Positions 19,745 through 28,778 of a DNA stretch of 64,000 nucleotides are shown here, piece after piece. Position numbers and translations under genes: made by a program. The stretch is from NCBI GenBank assembly GCA_963730225.1, contig CAVSQX010000004.1:1550001-1614000 (forward strand). The letters are read 5' to 3'. This DNA is from CAVSQX01 sp963730225 (GTDB lineage: Bacteria; Planctomycetota; Phycisphaerae; Tepidisphaerales; Tepidisphaeraceae). Each line of letters starts with the position of its first letter. Positions within the stretch are counted from its first letter, which is position 1. The notes below the pieces were generated by a model that was not told the origin of the DNA, made no database searches, and was given only the letters and a program-made list of their open reading frames with translations.

Positions 19745-20683
19745 TTAGAAGCCAACAGGATCAGGGTTGGCGTTGCCAGTGTATTTCTGCCGTAACGCGT
19801 CCTTTCGATCCATGAACTCGCCGTGGCCGTCACAGAAAACCACGTTGCCCTTGGATCCGTCGTCCTGGTTGATCGCGGTGGGTTCCAGCGTGTTGGCGGC
19901 ACTCAACACCCGTAGCGCGTGCCGGGAAGCAACCATTTCACATTCTCCGGTTGACCACTGGGTTGGATTGGGATTGAAATACCCATCGTCGATCGTCAAC
20001 TCATCTTCGCATACCAGTAGAAGGACCGAGGCGGTTCCGCGAATGGAACTGATTTTTCCCGTGAAGGTTCCCCACGATCGCTGGTTGTTGGCCGCCGGCG
20101 TAATGGCTTTGATCGGATTGCAAACCAAAAAGTTCATCGCGTAGCTGTAGCGATAGGCGCCAACGGTGTTGTCGGCCTTGGGCCGTTCGGCGAGATTGTC
20201 CGATGGGCAACGGAAGACGTTCTCCAAAGCGGGATTTGCCTGATTGGCGGCGGGTCCGCCCGTTGTCACGATCAGCTTTCCGGCCAGGTACTTGGTCAGC
20301 GCTGAGTAGCTGATATTCTGGTCCTGCGCGCCTGGCACGGCGAGGGAGGTAATGGGATCGACGACGCGCTGCCAGGCAATCCAGTTGGTCACGTCGTAAA
20401 GATCGTCGCCGGTTACCCAGGCCACCGAATTCCCTTCGGAATTGGGCACGTACAGGGATTTGCTGCCATTGCCGGGCATCCAGCCGTGGTTGTCGTTGGC
20501 GAACATGAGGGTAGCGGTCGCCAGTTGACGCATGTTGCTCATGCACTTGACCTGGTTGGCCGATTCGCGCGCCTTGATCAGCGACGGAAGAAGAATGCCG
20601 ATCAACAGAGCGATAATTCCAATGACAACCAAAAGTTCCACGAGCGTGAATGCTCTAGGTGGATATGGACGGCCCGCACGCAT
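19745..20683 (-). CDS. Prepilin-like protein with type IV N-terminal cleavage motif
   Basis: Intact paralogue of the preceding protein, 312 residues from ATG 20683, chosen for its GAGG ribosome site (an in-frame ATG 33 bases upstream lacks one). AFTLVELLVVIGIIALLIGI is the leader-peptidase site and helix; LLPSLIKARESANQVKCMSN is shared almost identically with the neighbour. The C-terminus carries SRHALRVLSAANT and GNVVFCDGHGEF, the H-X9-DG type ending. The family is greatly expanded in Planctomycetota, where its role is poorly known: adhesion, sugar binding or a pseudopilus. It lies three bases upstream of the paralogue and diverges from the isomerase operon across about 155 bases. Confidence 0.85.
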   Translation of the reverse strand: MRAGRPYPPRAFTLVELLVVIGIIALLIGILLPSLIKARESANQVKCMSNMRQLATATLMFANDNHGWMPGNGSKSLYVPNSEGNSVAWVTGDDLYDVTNWIAWQRVVDPITSLAVPGAQDQNISYSALTKYLAGKLIVTTGGPAANQANPALENVFRCPSDNLAERPKADNTVGAYRYSYAMNFLVCNPIKAITPAANNQRSWGTFTGKISSIRGTASVLLLVCEDELTIDDGYFNPNPTQWSTGECEMVASRHALRVLSAANTLEPTAINQDDGSKGNVVFCDGHGEFMDRKDALRQKYTGNANPDPVGF

Positions 20684-20838
20684 GAAAGACCTCGTTCCTG
20701 AATGCCCCGGGTGCAAACGTTACCGCGCCGCGGAAGATTTGCATTGCTGTTTTGCGGAATCTTCTTGCAATCCGGCGCAGAAAAAATTCTACGGAGATTG
20801 GGCTAGACGTTGGCCGGCGTCCTGCGAAAATTCATCGC

Positions 20839-22251
20839 ATGGCCAGCAAACCGCTCACCCTTGGCGTCATCATCGGCAATCGCGATTTCTTTCCGGATGT
20901 TCTGGTCGGCGAAGCCCGCAAAGATTTCGAGCGGATATTTCAGCGCGAGGGAATCGACCCCGTGATGCTGACGCCGCAGCAGACCAAGCTCGGTGGCGTG
21001 GAAACGTACGCCGATGCACGCCACTGCGCCGATTTGTTTTCGTCGCATCGCAACCAGATCGACGGCGTGCTGGTGGTGCTGCCGAATTTCGGCGATGAGA
21101 AAGGCGTCGCCGACACGCTCAAAATGTCGAAGCTGAACGTGCCGATTCTCATCCAGGGATATCCGGATGATCTGAACGCGCTGGGCGTGGCCCGGCGGCG
21201 CGATGCATTCTGCGGGAAGATTTCGGTCTGCAATAATCTGAACCAGGCGCGAATCCCGTTCACCCTGACCAGCCGGCACGTCGTGCATCCGAACGATGCG
21301 AGCTTCAAGACCGATCTGGCTCGGTTCGTCGATGTCTGCAGGGTGGTGCGAAAGATGCGAAGCGCCCGCATCGGCGCCGTCGGAGCCCGGCCCGGAGCGT
21401 TCAACACGGTTCGCTACAGCGAAAAAATCCTGGAGAAATACGGCATCAGCGTTACGACGATCGATCTGTCGGAGATTCTCGGCAAAGCGCAGAAGCTGGG
21501 CAGCGGCGACGGACCGGTGAAAAGCAAGCTGGATGCGATCAAAAATTACGCACCGTCGGGAGAAGTGCCGGCGGAGAAACTGGTGCAGATGGCCAAGCTG
21601 GGCGTGGTGCTGGATGAATTCGTCGCCGCCAACGAACTGGACAGCACGGCCATCCAGTGCTGGACCAGCATTCAGCAGAATTACGGCTGCAACGTCTGCA
21701 CCTGCATGAGCATGATGTCGCAGAACCTGATGCCCAGCGCCTGCGAGGTGGATGTCACCGGCGCTTTGTCGATGTACGCACTTTCTCTGGCGTCGCAGAA
21801 GCCCAGCGCACTGGTCGATTGGAACAACAACTACGGCGGCGACGAGAACAAATGCGTGCTATTCCACTGCGGCAACTGGCCCAAGGATTTTGCGCCGGAC
21901 ACGAAAATCGCCAACGCGCCGATTCTCGGCAGCACGCTGGGCGTCGAGAACACCTACGGAGCGATGGAAGGCCGGGCGCCGGCGGGGCCGTTGAGTTACG
22001 CTCGATTCACCACCGACGACGCCCACGGCGTCATTCGCGGATACGTCGGCGACGCCACGCTGACCGACGATGAGCTGAACACGTTCGGCCATCGGGCCGT
22101 CGCGCAGGTGCCGCGGCTTCAGGAATTGCTGAAATACGTTTGCCTCAACGGCTTTGAGCATCACGTCGCGGTGAACGCATCGCACACCGCCGACGTGCTG
22201 AGCGAAGCCTGCGGCCGATATCTCGGCTGGGAAATCCACCGGCACTCCTGA
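20839..22251 (+). CDS. L-fucose/L-arabinose isomerase-family ketol isomerase
   Basis: Aldose-ketose isomerase, cytoplasmic, Mn2+-dependent in the family. The 470-residue protein has the FucI/AraA architecture: two Rossmann-like domains (residues about 1-170 and 171-320) and a C-terminal beta barrel. Metal ligands are predicted at Glu303 (SACEVDVTG), Asp327 (LVDWNNNYGG) and His449 (NASHTADVL). The start at 20839 was chosen because upstream in-frame codons show no homology. Its stop shares one base with the transketolase start (TGATG). Together with transketolase and the FGGY kinase it supplies isomerise-phosphorylate-cleave chemistry for a pentose. D-apiose, D-arabinose and L-fucose are candidate substrates. 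Confidence 0.85.
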   Translation: MASKPLTLGVIIGNRDFFPDVLVGEARKDFERIFQREGIDPVMLTPQQTKLGGVETYADARHCADLFSSHRNQIDGVLVVLPNFGDEKGVADTLKMSKLNVPILIQGYPDDLNALGVARRRDAFCGKISVCNNLNQARIPFTLTSRHVVHPNDASFKTDLARFVDVCRVVRKMRSARIGAVGARPGAFNTVRYSEKILEKYGISVTTIDLSEILGKAQKLGSGDGPVKSKLDAIKNYAPSGEVPAEKLVQMAKLGVVLDEFVAANELDSTAIQCWTSIQQNYGCNVCTCMSMMSQNLMPSACEVDVTGALSMYALSLASQKPSALVDWNNNYGGDENKCVLFHCGNWPKDFAPDTKIANAPILGSTLGVENTYGAMEGRAPAGPLSYARFTTDDAHGVIRGYVGDATLTDDELNTFGHRAVAQVPRLQELLKYVCLNGFEHHVAVNASHTADVLSEACGRYLGWEIHRHS

Positions 22252-23093
22252 TGACGTCGTTCACCGATCAACAACTGGCGCTCAAATCACTCGCTTACCG
22301 CAAGCGGGTTTTGCAGATCATCTACCACGCCGGCGCCGGGCACACCGGCGGAAGCCTGAGTTGCCTGGATATTCTCAATGTGCTGTACAACCGGGTGCTC
22401 CGCGTTTCGCCGCAGAATTTTTCCGATCCGAACCGCGATCGGTACATCCAGAGCAAGGGGCATTCGGTCGAGGCGTTGTACGTCGTGCTGGCCGACCGCG
22501 GGTTTTATGCGGATACGGAATTGGAAACGCTGTGTGCCTACCGCTCGCATTTTGTCGGCCATCCGACGCGGAAAGTTCCCGGCATCGAGCAGAACACCGG
22601 CGCGCTGGGCCACGGCCTGCCGATGGCGGTGGGAACGGCGATCGGCGGGAAAAAATCGCGCGCAGATTTTCGCGTTTTCACACTGCTGGGCGACGGCGAG
22701 CTGGCGGAGGGATCGAACTGGGAAGCCGCGATGGCGGCGTCGCATTATCGGCTCGATAATCTGACGGCGATCATCGATCACAACACGCTTCAGATCACCG
22801 GCCGAACCCGCGATGTCTGCGGCAACGAGCCGCTGGACGAAAAATTCGCCGCCTTCGGCTGGACGGTGCGGACGATCGATGGGCATTCGATCGCGCAACT
22901 AACCGAAGCGCTGAGCCCTCGCCCCGCCGACGGCAAGCCGATGGTCGTCGTCGCCAACACGATCAAGGGGAAGGGCGTCAGTTTCATGGAAGACACCGTC
23001 AAATGGCATCATGGCGTTCCCAGCGAAGCCGAATTCGTAACGGCCATGCGCGAGCTCGATGTGGCGATGAAGGGATTGGCCGATGAGCGCTAA
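22251..23093 (+). CDS. Transketolase N-terminal subunit
   Basis: The thiamine-diphosphate-binding half of a split transketolase, 280 residues. Visible features are GHTGGSLS near residue 27, GIEQNTGALGHGL and the ThDP/Mg motif GDGELAEGSNWEA, with IDHNTLQ closing it. It overlaps the partner gene by 11 bases, so the two subunits should be made together. Split transketolases occur in ordinary pentose metabolism, in sulfosugar breakdown and in the apulose-4-phosphate pathway (aptA/aptB). The kinase and isomerase in this operon make a specialised sugar role likely, with apulose 4-phosphate the leading idea. Confidence 0.92.
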   Translation: MTSFTDQQLALKSLAYRKRVLQIIYHAGAGHTGGSLSCLDILNVLYNRVLRVSPQNFSDPNRDRYIQSKGHSVEALYVVLADRGFYADTELETLCAYRSHFVGHPTRKVPGIEQNTGALGHGLPMAVGTAIGGKKSRADFRVFTLLGDGELAEGSNWEAAMAASHYRLDNLTAIIDHNTLQITGRTRDVCGNEPLDEKFAAFGWTVRTIDGHSIAQLTEALSPRPADGKPMVVVANTIKGKGVSFMEDTVKWHHGVPSEAEFVTAMRELDVAMKGLADER

Positions 23094-24075
23094 AACGCAA
23101 TCCATGCACAGTCCTGCCGCAGCCGCCGTCGCCGCGCAGTTGGGTCTGAAAATGGGCAAGGCCAATCTCGACATCTTCGGCGAGACGTTGCTGGCGATGG
23201 GCAAAACCGATGCGAATATTTTCGCCGTCACCAGCGATTCGCGCGGCTCGGGAAAGCTGGGGCCGTTTGGCGTCGCGCTGCCGGAGCAGATCGTCGAATT
23301 AGGAATCGCCGAGCAGAATCTGGTGGGCGTTTCGGCCGGGCTGGCTTCGACGGGAAAAATCGTCTTCGCTGTTTCGCCGGCCTGCTTTCTCACCGCACGC
23401 TCGCTTGAGCAGATCAAAAACGACGTCGCCTACTCGGGCAATCCAGTGAAGCTGATCGGCATCAGCGCGGGGCTGAGCTACGGGGCGCTGGGATCGACGC
23501 ATCACTCGCTGCACGATCTGGCCGCGTTGCGGGCGATCAACAACATTCAGATCATCGTGCCCGCCGACAATTTCGAAACCGCCGCCGCCATCCGCGCCGC
23601 CGCCGCTTCGCCCACGCCGATGTACATTCGCATGGGCAAGGCGGCGATGTATCCCCTTCCAAATCCGAAATTTGAAATTGGCAGAGCCCGGCTGATCCGC
23701 GACGGCACGGACATCGCGTTTCTGGCCACCGGCGAAACGGTGATTCATTGTCTGCTGGCCGCCGAAACGCTGGCCAAGGAAGGTTTGTCGTGCCGGGTGA
23801 TGAGTTTCCACACCGTCAAGCCGCTGGATGCCGCCGCGGTTCTGGCCGCGGGCCGGGATTGCAAATGCGTGATCACCGTCGAAGAACACAGCGTCAACGG
23901 CGGGCTCGGCGAAGCGTGCGCGGCGGTGCTGATGCAGGCGAGGATATCGGTGAAGTTCAAAATCGTCGGCATCCCCGATGAGTACACCGTCACCGGCAGC
24001 CAGGCGGATATTTTCCGGCATTATGGGATCAGCATGGAAGGGCTAGCGGAAACGGCCCAATCCCTGCGGTCGTGA
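23083..24075 (+). CDS. Transketolase C-terminal subunit
   Basis: Pyrimidine-binding and C-terminal domains of the split transketolase, 330 residues. AVTSDSRGSGKLGPFG and LPEQIVELGIAEQNLVG carry the conserved Glu that activates ThDP; the C-terminal regulatory-like domain has VEEHSVNGGLGEACAAVL. The start at 23083 overlaps the N-subunit gene by 11 bases. Downstream lies a HigBA module, then the kinase, so the operon seems to have been interrupted by that insertion. Substrate as argued for the N-subunit. Confidence 0.92.
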   Translation: MSAKTQSMHSPAAAAVAAQLGLKMGKANLDIFGETLLAMGKTDANIFAVTSDSRGSGKLGPFGVALPEQIVELGIAEQNLVGVSAGLASTGKIVFAVSPACFLTARSLEQIKNDVAYSGNPVKLIGISAGLSYGALGSTHHSLHDLAALRAINNIQIIVPADNFETAAAIRAAAASPTPMYIRMGKAAMYPLPNPKFEIGRARLIRDGTDIAFLATGETVIHCLLAAETLAKEGLSCRVMSFHTVKPLDAAAVLAAGRDCKCVITVEEHSVNGGLGEACAAVLMQARISVKFKIVGIPDEYTVTGSQADIFRHYGISMEGLAETAQSLRS

Positions 24076-24076
24076 C

Positions 24077-24105
24077 TTCACACATTCCGTGAACGCCGGT
24101 ATTAT
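24077..24105 (+). promoter_or_regulatory. Sigma-70-like promoter of the HigBA module
   Basis: TTCACA at 24077-24082 and TATTAT at 24100-24105 are separated by 17 bases, each differing by one base from the E. coli consensus. It begins directly after the transketolase stop and lies about 33 bases before the HigB start. It would transcribe HigBA and possibly the kinase and GH78 downstream. Confidence 0.55.
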
Positions 24106-24138
24106 GTGGCATGCGGCCCATCTAATGCAGGCGACCGG

Positions 24139-24429
24139 ATGCGATTTGTCTTTGTCGACTCAAAGTTTCGAACGCTGTACTCCATTGGAAAGGCAAAGTA
24201 TTCCGCCGAGATCTGTCGGGCGTTTTTTCGGGTGGTTGGACATATCGACCAAGCGCTAGACGAACGCGATTTGTATGCATTGAAAGGACTTCGATATGAA
24301 AAGCTTAAAGGTGATCGGCAAGGGCAGCACTCTTTACGATTGAACAAACAGTTTCGATTGATCGTGCAACCGGCGGCCGACGCCGGAGGCCGAATTCTGC
24401 GAATTCTTGAGATCGTCGACTATCATTGA
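24139..24429 (+). CDS. higB: HigB-type RelE-superfamily toxin
   Basis: A 96-residue mRNA-interferase-like toxin. The family pattern is clear: an N-terminal beta-strand and helices, LYALKGLRYEKLKGDRQGQHS near the core, then the basic strand LRLNKQFRLIV and ILEIVDYH at the end, the usual HigB terminus. ATG 24139 is preferred over an in-frame GTG 33 bases upstream because the family begins with MRFVF-like sequence. Toxin precedes antitoxin, the order characteristic of HigBA. It sits between the transketolase and FGGY kinase genes. Confidence 0.88.
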   Translation: MRFVFVDSKFRTLYSIGKAKYSAEICRAFFRVVGHIDQALDERDLYALKGLRYEKLKGDRQGQHSLRLNKQFRLIVQPAADAGGRILRILEIVDYH

Positions 24430-24447
24430 GCTAAATCGGAGCGACAA

Positions 24448-24732
24448 ATGAAGGATGACAATTCAACGATTCCCGCGCTGGTGACTCCGCCGGGTGAAGG
24501 CATTCAAGTCGAACTCGAGGCGCGTGGATGGACGCAACGGCAGTTGGCAAAAAAAATGCGGCGTCCAGTTCAGGCGATCAATGAGATAATCCGCGGTAAG
24601 CGACAGATTACCGCTGAAACGGCGCTGGAGCTGGCATCCGCGTTGGGTACTTCGGCGGAAATGTGGATCGGCATGGAAGCCCGCTACCGGCTCTTCCTGG
24701 CGCGTCGCCAGCGGCATCGACGGTCGGCTTGA
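24448..24732 (+). CDS. higA: HigA-type XRE-family antitoxin
   Basis: A 94-residue helix-turn-helix antitoxin. The DNA-binding part reads WTQRQLAKKMRRPVQAINEI, followed by RQITAETALELASALGTSA, a close match to HigA/VapI proteins. GGAG lies 7 bases before the ATG. It starts 18 bases after the toxin. The arginine-rich tail ends early compared with some HigA proteins, so the C-terminus may be slightly altered, but the core is intact. It should neutralise HigB and repress the module promoter. Confidence 0.88.
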   Translation: MKDDNSTIPALVTPPGEGIQVELEARGWTQRQLAKKMRRPVQAINEIIRGKRQITAETALELASALGTSAEMWIGMEARYRLFLARRQRHRRSA

Positions 24733-24754
24733 ACTCGCCTCGAAGCAACTCATC

Positions 24755-26246
24755 ATGTCGCGCATCCTCGCTATCGATCAGAGCACTTCGGCAACTAAGG
24801 CCCTGCTGTACGATCAGTCGGCCACGCTGCTGGACAAGGTTTCCATCGAACATCGGCAGATTTATCCGCAGCCGGGGTTCGTCGAGCATGATGCGGAGGA
24901 AATCTGGCGGAACACGCTGTCGGCCGTGGCGGAATTATTTCGCCGCCAGCCGAAATCGGCGAATGAACTGATCTGCCTTAGCATCACCAATCAGCGCGAG
25001 ACGTTCGTGCTTTTCGACCGCGCCACCGGCCGGCCGCTGCATCCGGCGGTCGTGTGGCAGTGCCGGCGCGGGGAGTCGATCTGCGATGAGTTGCGAAAGG
25101 CGAATCTCGATCCGATCGTCGCACGGAAAACCGGGCTGAGGATCGACACCTATTTCCCGGCCCCGAAGCTGGCGTGGCTGCTGCGGAGCAACCGGGCGTT
25201 GGCAGGGAAGCTGGCCGATGGGACTGCGCTGTTCGGCACCATCGACGCCTATCTGATCTACCGCCTGACCGGCGGAAAAGTCTTCGCCTGCGATCACACC
25301 AACGCCAGCCGGACCCTGCTGCTGGATATTCACTCGCTGGCTTGGAATGCAGAGCTCTGCGAGATGTTCGGCGTGCCAATGAAATGTCTGCCGCAGGCGC
25401 GCGACAGCACGGCCCAGTTTGGTTCGACGACGCTTGACGGAATTCTCAAAACCCCAATTCCCATCTGCGGCGTCATGGGCGATTCGCAGGCGTCGTTGTT
25501 GGCGCACCGGTGCCTTGCAGCGGGTCAGGCGAAAGTCACGCTAGGCAGCGGGTCGTCAATTCTGCTCAACACCGGCGCGCGGCCGGGAGATCTCGGCGAT
25601 GGAATCGTCTCGACCATCGCCTGGACACATCGCGGCAAGCCGACGTACTGCATGGAAGGGATCATCAGCTATTCCGCCGCGACGATCGGATGGTTGAGAG
25701 ATCAACTCGGATTGATCCGCTCGCCCGAGGAGACCGACGCCGCAGCGACCGCCGAGGCCGACAACGGCGGGGTTTACCTCGTGCCGGCGTTTGCGGGTTT
25801 GAGCGCTCCGTACTGGGCGCCGTCGGCACGGGCGGCGATCGTCGGGCTGAGCGCGCATTCCAATCGCAATCACGTTCTGCGGGCAGCGCTGGAATCGATC
25901 GGATACCAGCTTCGTGATGTGCTGCAAATCATGCGCGACCGCGGCGGCGGCACGCTCGGGGGATTGCCGCCGACGGCGGAGCGACACGAAAAATAAATTC
26001 CTGATGCAATTCATCGCGGACATCGTCGGGCTTCCGATCACGGCCGCTTCGCTGCCGGATTATTCTCCGCTGGGCGCGGCCATGGCGGGAATGGTGGGAA
26101 TGGGCATGTTGGCCGACATCGGCGATCTGGCCCGGCTGAGCCTGGGCGGGAAGGAATTTCGCCCGTTGATGCCGCGGGAAAAAGCGGACGCATTTTACGC
26201 CGGCTGGAAGCGGGCGGTGAAACAGGTTTTATCCGCCGACGCATGA
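24755..26246 (+). CDS. FGGY-family carbohydrate kinase (glycerol kinase-like; two close indels)
   Basis: ATP-dependent sugar or polyol kinase. The N-terminal half is intact: ILAIDQSTSATKAL, SITNQRETFVLFD, GDSQASLLAHRCL and TLGSGSSILLN are classic FGGY motifs, closest in style to glycerol kinase. The frame breaks at 25964-25966 and again in the A5 run 25989-25993. The conserved DGGAT motif between these points is only readable in the third frame, and the C-terminal part resumes with NKFLMQFIADIVGLP. Two compensating small indels are therefore needed, giving about 496 residues. In the published apulose route an FGGY enzyme phosphorylates D-apulose, and this would fit the operon. Its stop overlaps the GH78 start by ATGA. 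Confidence 0.82.
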
Positions 26247-28777
26247 TCGCGCCTCTGCGTCCAACATCGCTGCGCTGCGATTACCGCCAAAACCCGCTGG
26301 GCGTTGATGTTCGCCAACCCGGCCTGAGCTGGACGCTGGAGTGCGATGATCCGGCGGCAAAAAATATCAGGCAGCGGGCGTACCAGATCGTCGCCGCCAG
26401 CTCGGCGGAACTTCTGAAAAAAAATCCGGGCGATTTGTGGGACTCGCGGCGAACGGAGTCGAGCCGGACTCTGCACATTCCCTACGCCGGCTCGCCGCTG
26501 CTTTCCTGCCAGCAGGTTTTCTGGAAGGTGCGAAGCTGGAGCGATGGCGAGGCATCCGATTGGAGCGCACCGGCGACGTTCACGATGGGACTGGTCGAGA
26601 AAAGCGACTGGACCGCGCACTGGATCAGCGGCCCGACCACGGGCGCGCTGCCGATTTTCCGGCGGCGGTTGAAGATCGAAAAACCTTTGCGGCGGGCGAT
26701 CGTTTTCATCTGCGGGCTGGGGCATTTTGAGTTGAGCGTGAACGGGAACGCGGTGGGAGCGAATCTGCTCGATCCGCCGTGGACGAATTACGCAAAGCGA
26801 TGTCTTTACACGACCCACGACCTGACGCCGATTTTGCAAACCGGCGAAAACACGCTGGGCGTGATGCTGGGCAACGGAATGTACAACGTCGTGGGCGGGC
26901 GGTATCGGAAGTTCAAGGGATCGTTTGGGCCGCCGAAGCTGATCTGCCAACTGCATCTTTATTTTTCGGATCGGTCGGCGGCGATCGTCGGCAGCGACGA
27001 GAACTGGGAATTCGCGCCCGGGCCGATCACGTTCAGCTGCATTTACGGCGGGGAAGATTACGACGCCAATCGCCGGACACCGGCGGAGGCCGACTGGAAG
27101 CCGGCGGCGATCTGCGAATCACCGGGCGGAGAACTTCGCGCCGCGGCCACGCCGCCGATCGCGGCCATCGAGACGATACAACCGGCCTCGGTAATTCCGC
27201 TGGATGCGAAGACGACGATCTACGATTTCGGCCGCAATTTCTCCGGCCGGGCGGTGGTGAAATTGCGCGGCGGCAGCACAATAAAACTTCTGCCGGCGGA
27301 ATTGCTCGATGCGACGGGCCGAATCACCCAGAAAAACACCGGCGGGCCGATCAGCTTCGCTTTCACCAGCGATTCAAAGGAGGAAATCTGGCATCCGCGG
27401 TTCAGTTACAGTGGGTTTCGATATCTCCAGGCGGAGGGGGACACGCAAGCCGTCACGGAGATGTCGGCCGGATTTATCCATTCCAGCGCGGCCGTGGTCG
27501 GAGAATTCGAATGCTCCGACCCGCTGCTCAATCGGATTCACGATCTGATCCTCGCGGCCATTCGCAGCAATCTTCAGAGCGTGCTGACGGATTGTCCGCA
27601 CCGGGAAAAACTCGGCTGGCTCGAACAGGCGTACCTGATGGGCCCGGCGATTTGTTGCAATTTTGACATGTCGCAGTTGTACCGAAAAATCTGCGCCGAC
27701 ATGCGCGATGCCCAGCACGAAAACGGCTGCGTGCCGACATTCGCACCGCAGTACACATCGTTCAAGGAACCGTGGCAGATTTTCAACGATTCGCCCGAAT
27801 GGGGCAGCGCGGCCGTGATGTGTCCGTGGATTCACTTCCAGCGGTACGGCGACATCGACATTCTTCGAGAAAATTATCCGATGATGCGCCGATACGTTGC
27901 GTACCTCCAATCGAAGGAAACCGACGGCATCATCGATTTCGGCCTGGGCGATTGGTACGACATCGGGCCGGGCGATCCGGGGTTTTCCAAGCTCACTTCC
28001 AAGGGACTCACCGGCACAGCGATCTATTTCGCCGACCTGAATGCAATGTCCTGCGCCGCCAGACTGCTGGGCCACGACGCCGATGCCGCCGCCGATAGCT
28101 CTGCGATCAAGCGTATTGCGGCGGCGTTCAACAAAACATTTTTTGACTCGCGGCTTCGCCGGTACGACCGCGGGAGCCAATGCGCGCAGGCGATGCCGCT
28201 GGCGCTGAATCTGCTGGCGCTCCTCGACCGATCCGCCGTGCTTCAACATTTGGTTGACGACATTCGCGCGCACGATAATCACATCACCGCCGGGGACATT
28301 GGTTTCCGCTTTGTGATCGACGCGCTGGCGGAAGCCGGGAGATCGGATGTGATTTACGATTTGCTGCAGCGCACCGATCCGCCCAGTTACGGGTCGCAAC
28401 TGGAGCGCGGGGCAACGGCGCTGACGGAAGCGTGGGACGCCAACCCAAAAAACTCGCAGAACCATTTGATGCTGGGGCACGCTGAGTTCTGGTTTTATCG
28501 TGATTTGGCGGGAATCCATTTCGATTTGAGCCGCAACGACCCGCACAAAATCCGCATTGCGCCGCAGATCGTCGCCGGAATCGATTGGGCCAGAGCAAGC
28601 TATCGCAGCGTGCTGGGAGATATTGAATCAAATTGGAAACGCAGCGAAGGCAAGATCGAGTTGTCGGTCAGGATTCCTCCCAACGCGCTGGCAACCGTGT
28701 CGCTGCCTGGCATGCCGGCGACCCAAATCGGCTCGGGATCATATCGATTCGAGATTGCCGATCCTGCCGCGTGCTGA
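26243..28777 (+). CDS. GH78 alpha-L-rhamnosidase
   Basis: Inverting exo-glycosidase that removes alpha-linked L-rhamnose. The 844-residue protein has an N-terminal fibronectin-like domain (QNPLGVDVRQPGLSW, the usual opening), a rhamnosidase beta domain (FELSVNGNAVG), an (alpha/alpha)6 barrel and a C-terminal beta domain. The catalytic-region motif DCPHREKLGW spans Asp450 to Trp459. No signal peptide is seen, so it likely acts on imported oligosaccharides. It is translationally coupled to the kinase by an ATGA overlap and converges with the dehydrogenase gene, one base apart. Confidence 0.92.
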   Translation: MIAPLRPTSLRCDYRQNPLGVDVRQPGLSWTLECDDPAAKNIRQRAYQIVAASSAELLKKNPGDLWDSRRTESSRTLHIPYAGSPLLSCQQVFWKVRSWSDGEASDWSAPATFTMGLVEKSDWTAHWISGPTTGALPIFRRRLKIEKPLRRAIVFICGLGHFELSVNGNAVGANLLDPPWTNYAKRCLYTTHDLTPILQTGENTLGVMLGNGMYNVVGGRYRKFKGSFGPPKLICQLHLYFSDRSAAIVGSDENWEFAPGPITFSCIYGGEDYDANRRTPAEADWKPAAICESPGGELRAAATPPIAAIETIQPASVIPLDAKTTIYDFGRNFSGRAVVKLRGGSTIKLLPAELLDATGRITQKNTGGPISFAFTSDSKEEIWHPRFSYSGFRYLQAEGDTQAVTEMSAGFIHSSAAVVGEFECSDPLLNRIHDLILAAIRSNLQSVLTDCPHREKLGWLEQAYLMGPAICCNFDMSQLYRKICADMRDAQHENGCVPTFAPQYTSFKEPWQIFNDSPEWGSAAVMCPWIHFQRYGDIDILRENYPMMRRYVAYLQSKETDGIIDFGLGDWYDIGPGDPGFSKLTSKGLTGTAIYFADLNAMSCAARLLGHDADAAADSSAIKRIAAAFNKTFFDSRLRRYDRGSQCAQAMPLALNLLALLDRSAVLQHLVDDIRAHDNHITAGDIGFRFVIDALAEAGRSDVIYDLLQRTDPPSYGSQLERGATALTEAWDANPKNSQNHLMLGHAEFWFYRDLAGIHFDLSRNDPHKIRIAPQIVAGIDWARASYRSVLGDIESNWKRSEGKIELSVRIPPNALATVSLPGMPATQIGSGSYRFEIADPAAC

Positions 28778-28778
28778 T

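Noticed and set aside
22251..24075. Sulfo-transketolase (SqwGH) pathway
   Set aside because: No sulfoquinovosidase, sulfosugar aldolase or sulfonate exporter; an FGGY kinase fits phosphorylated pentoses better.
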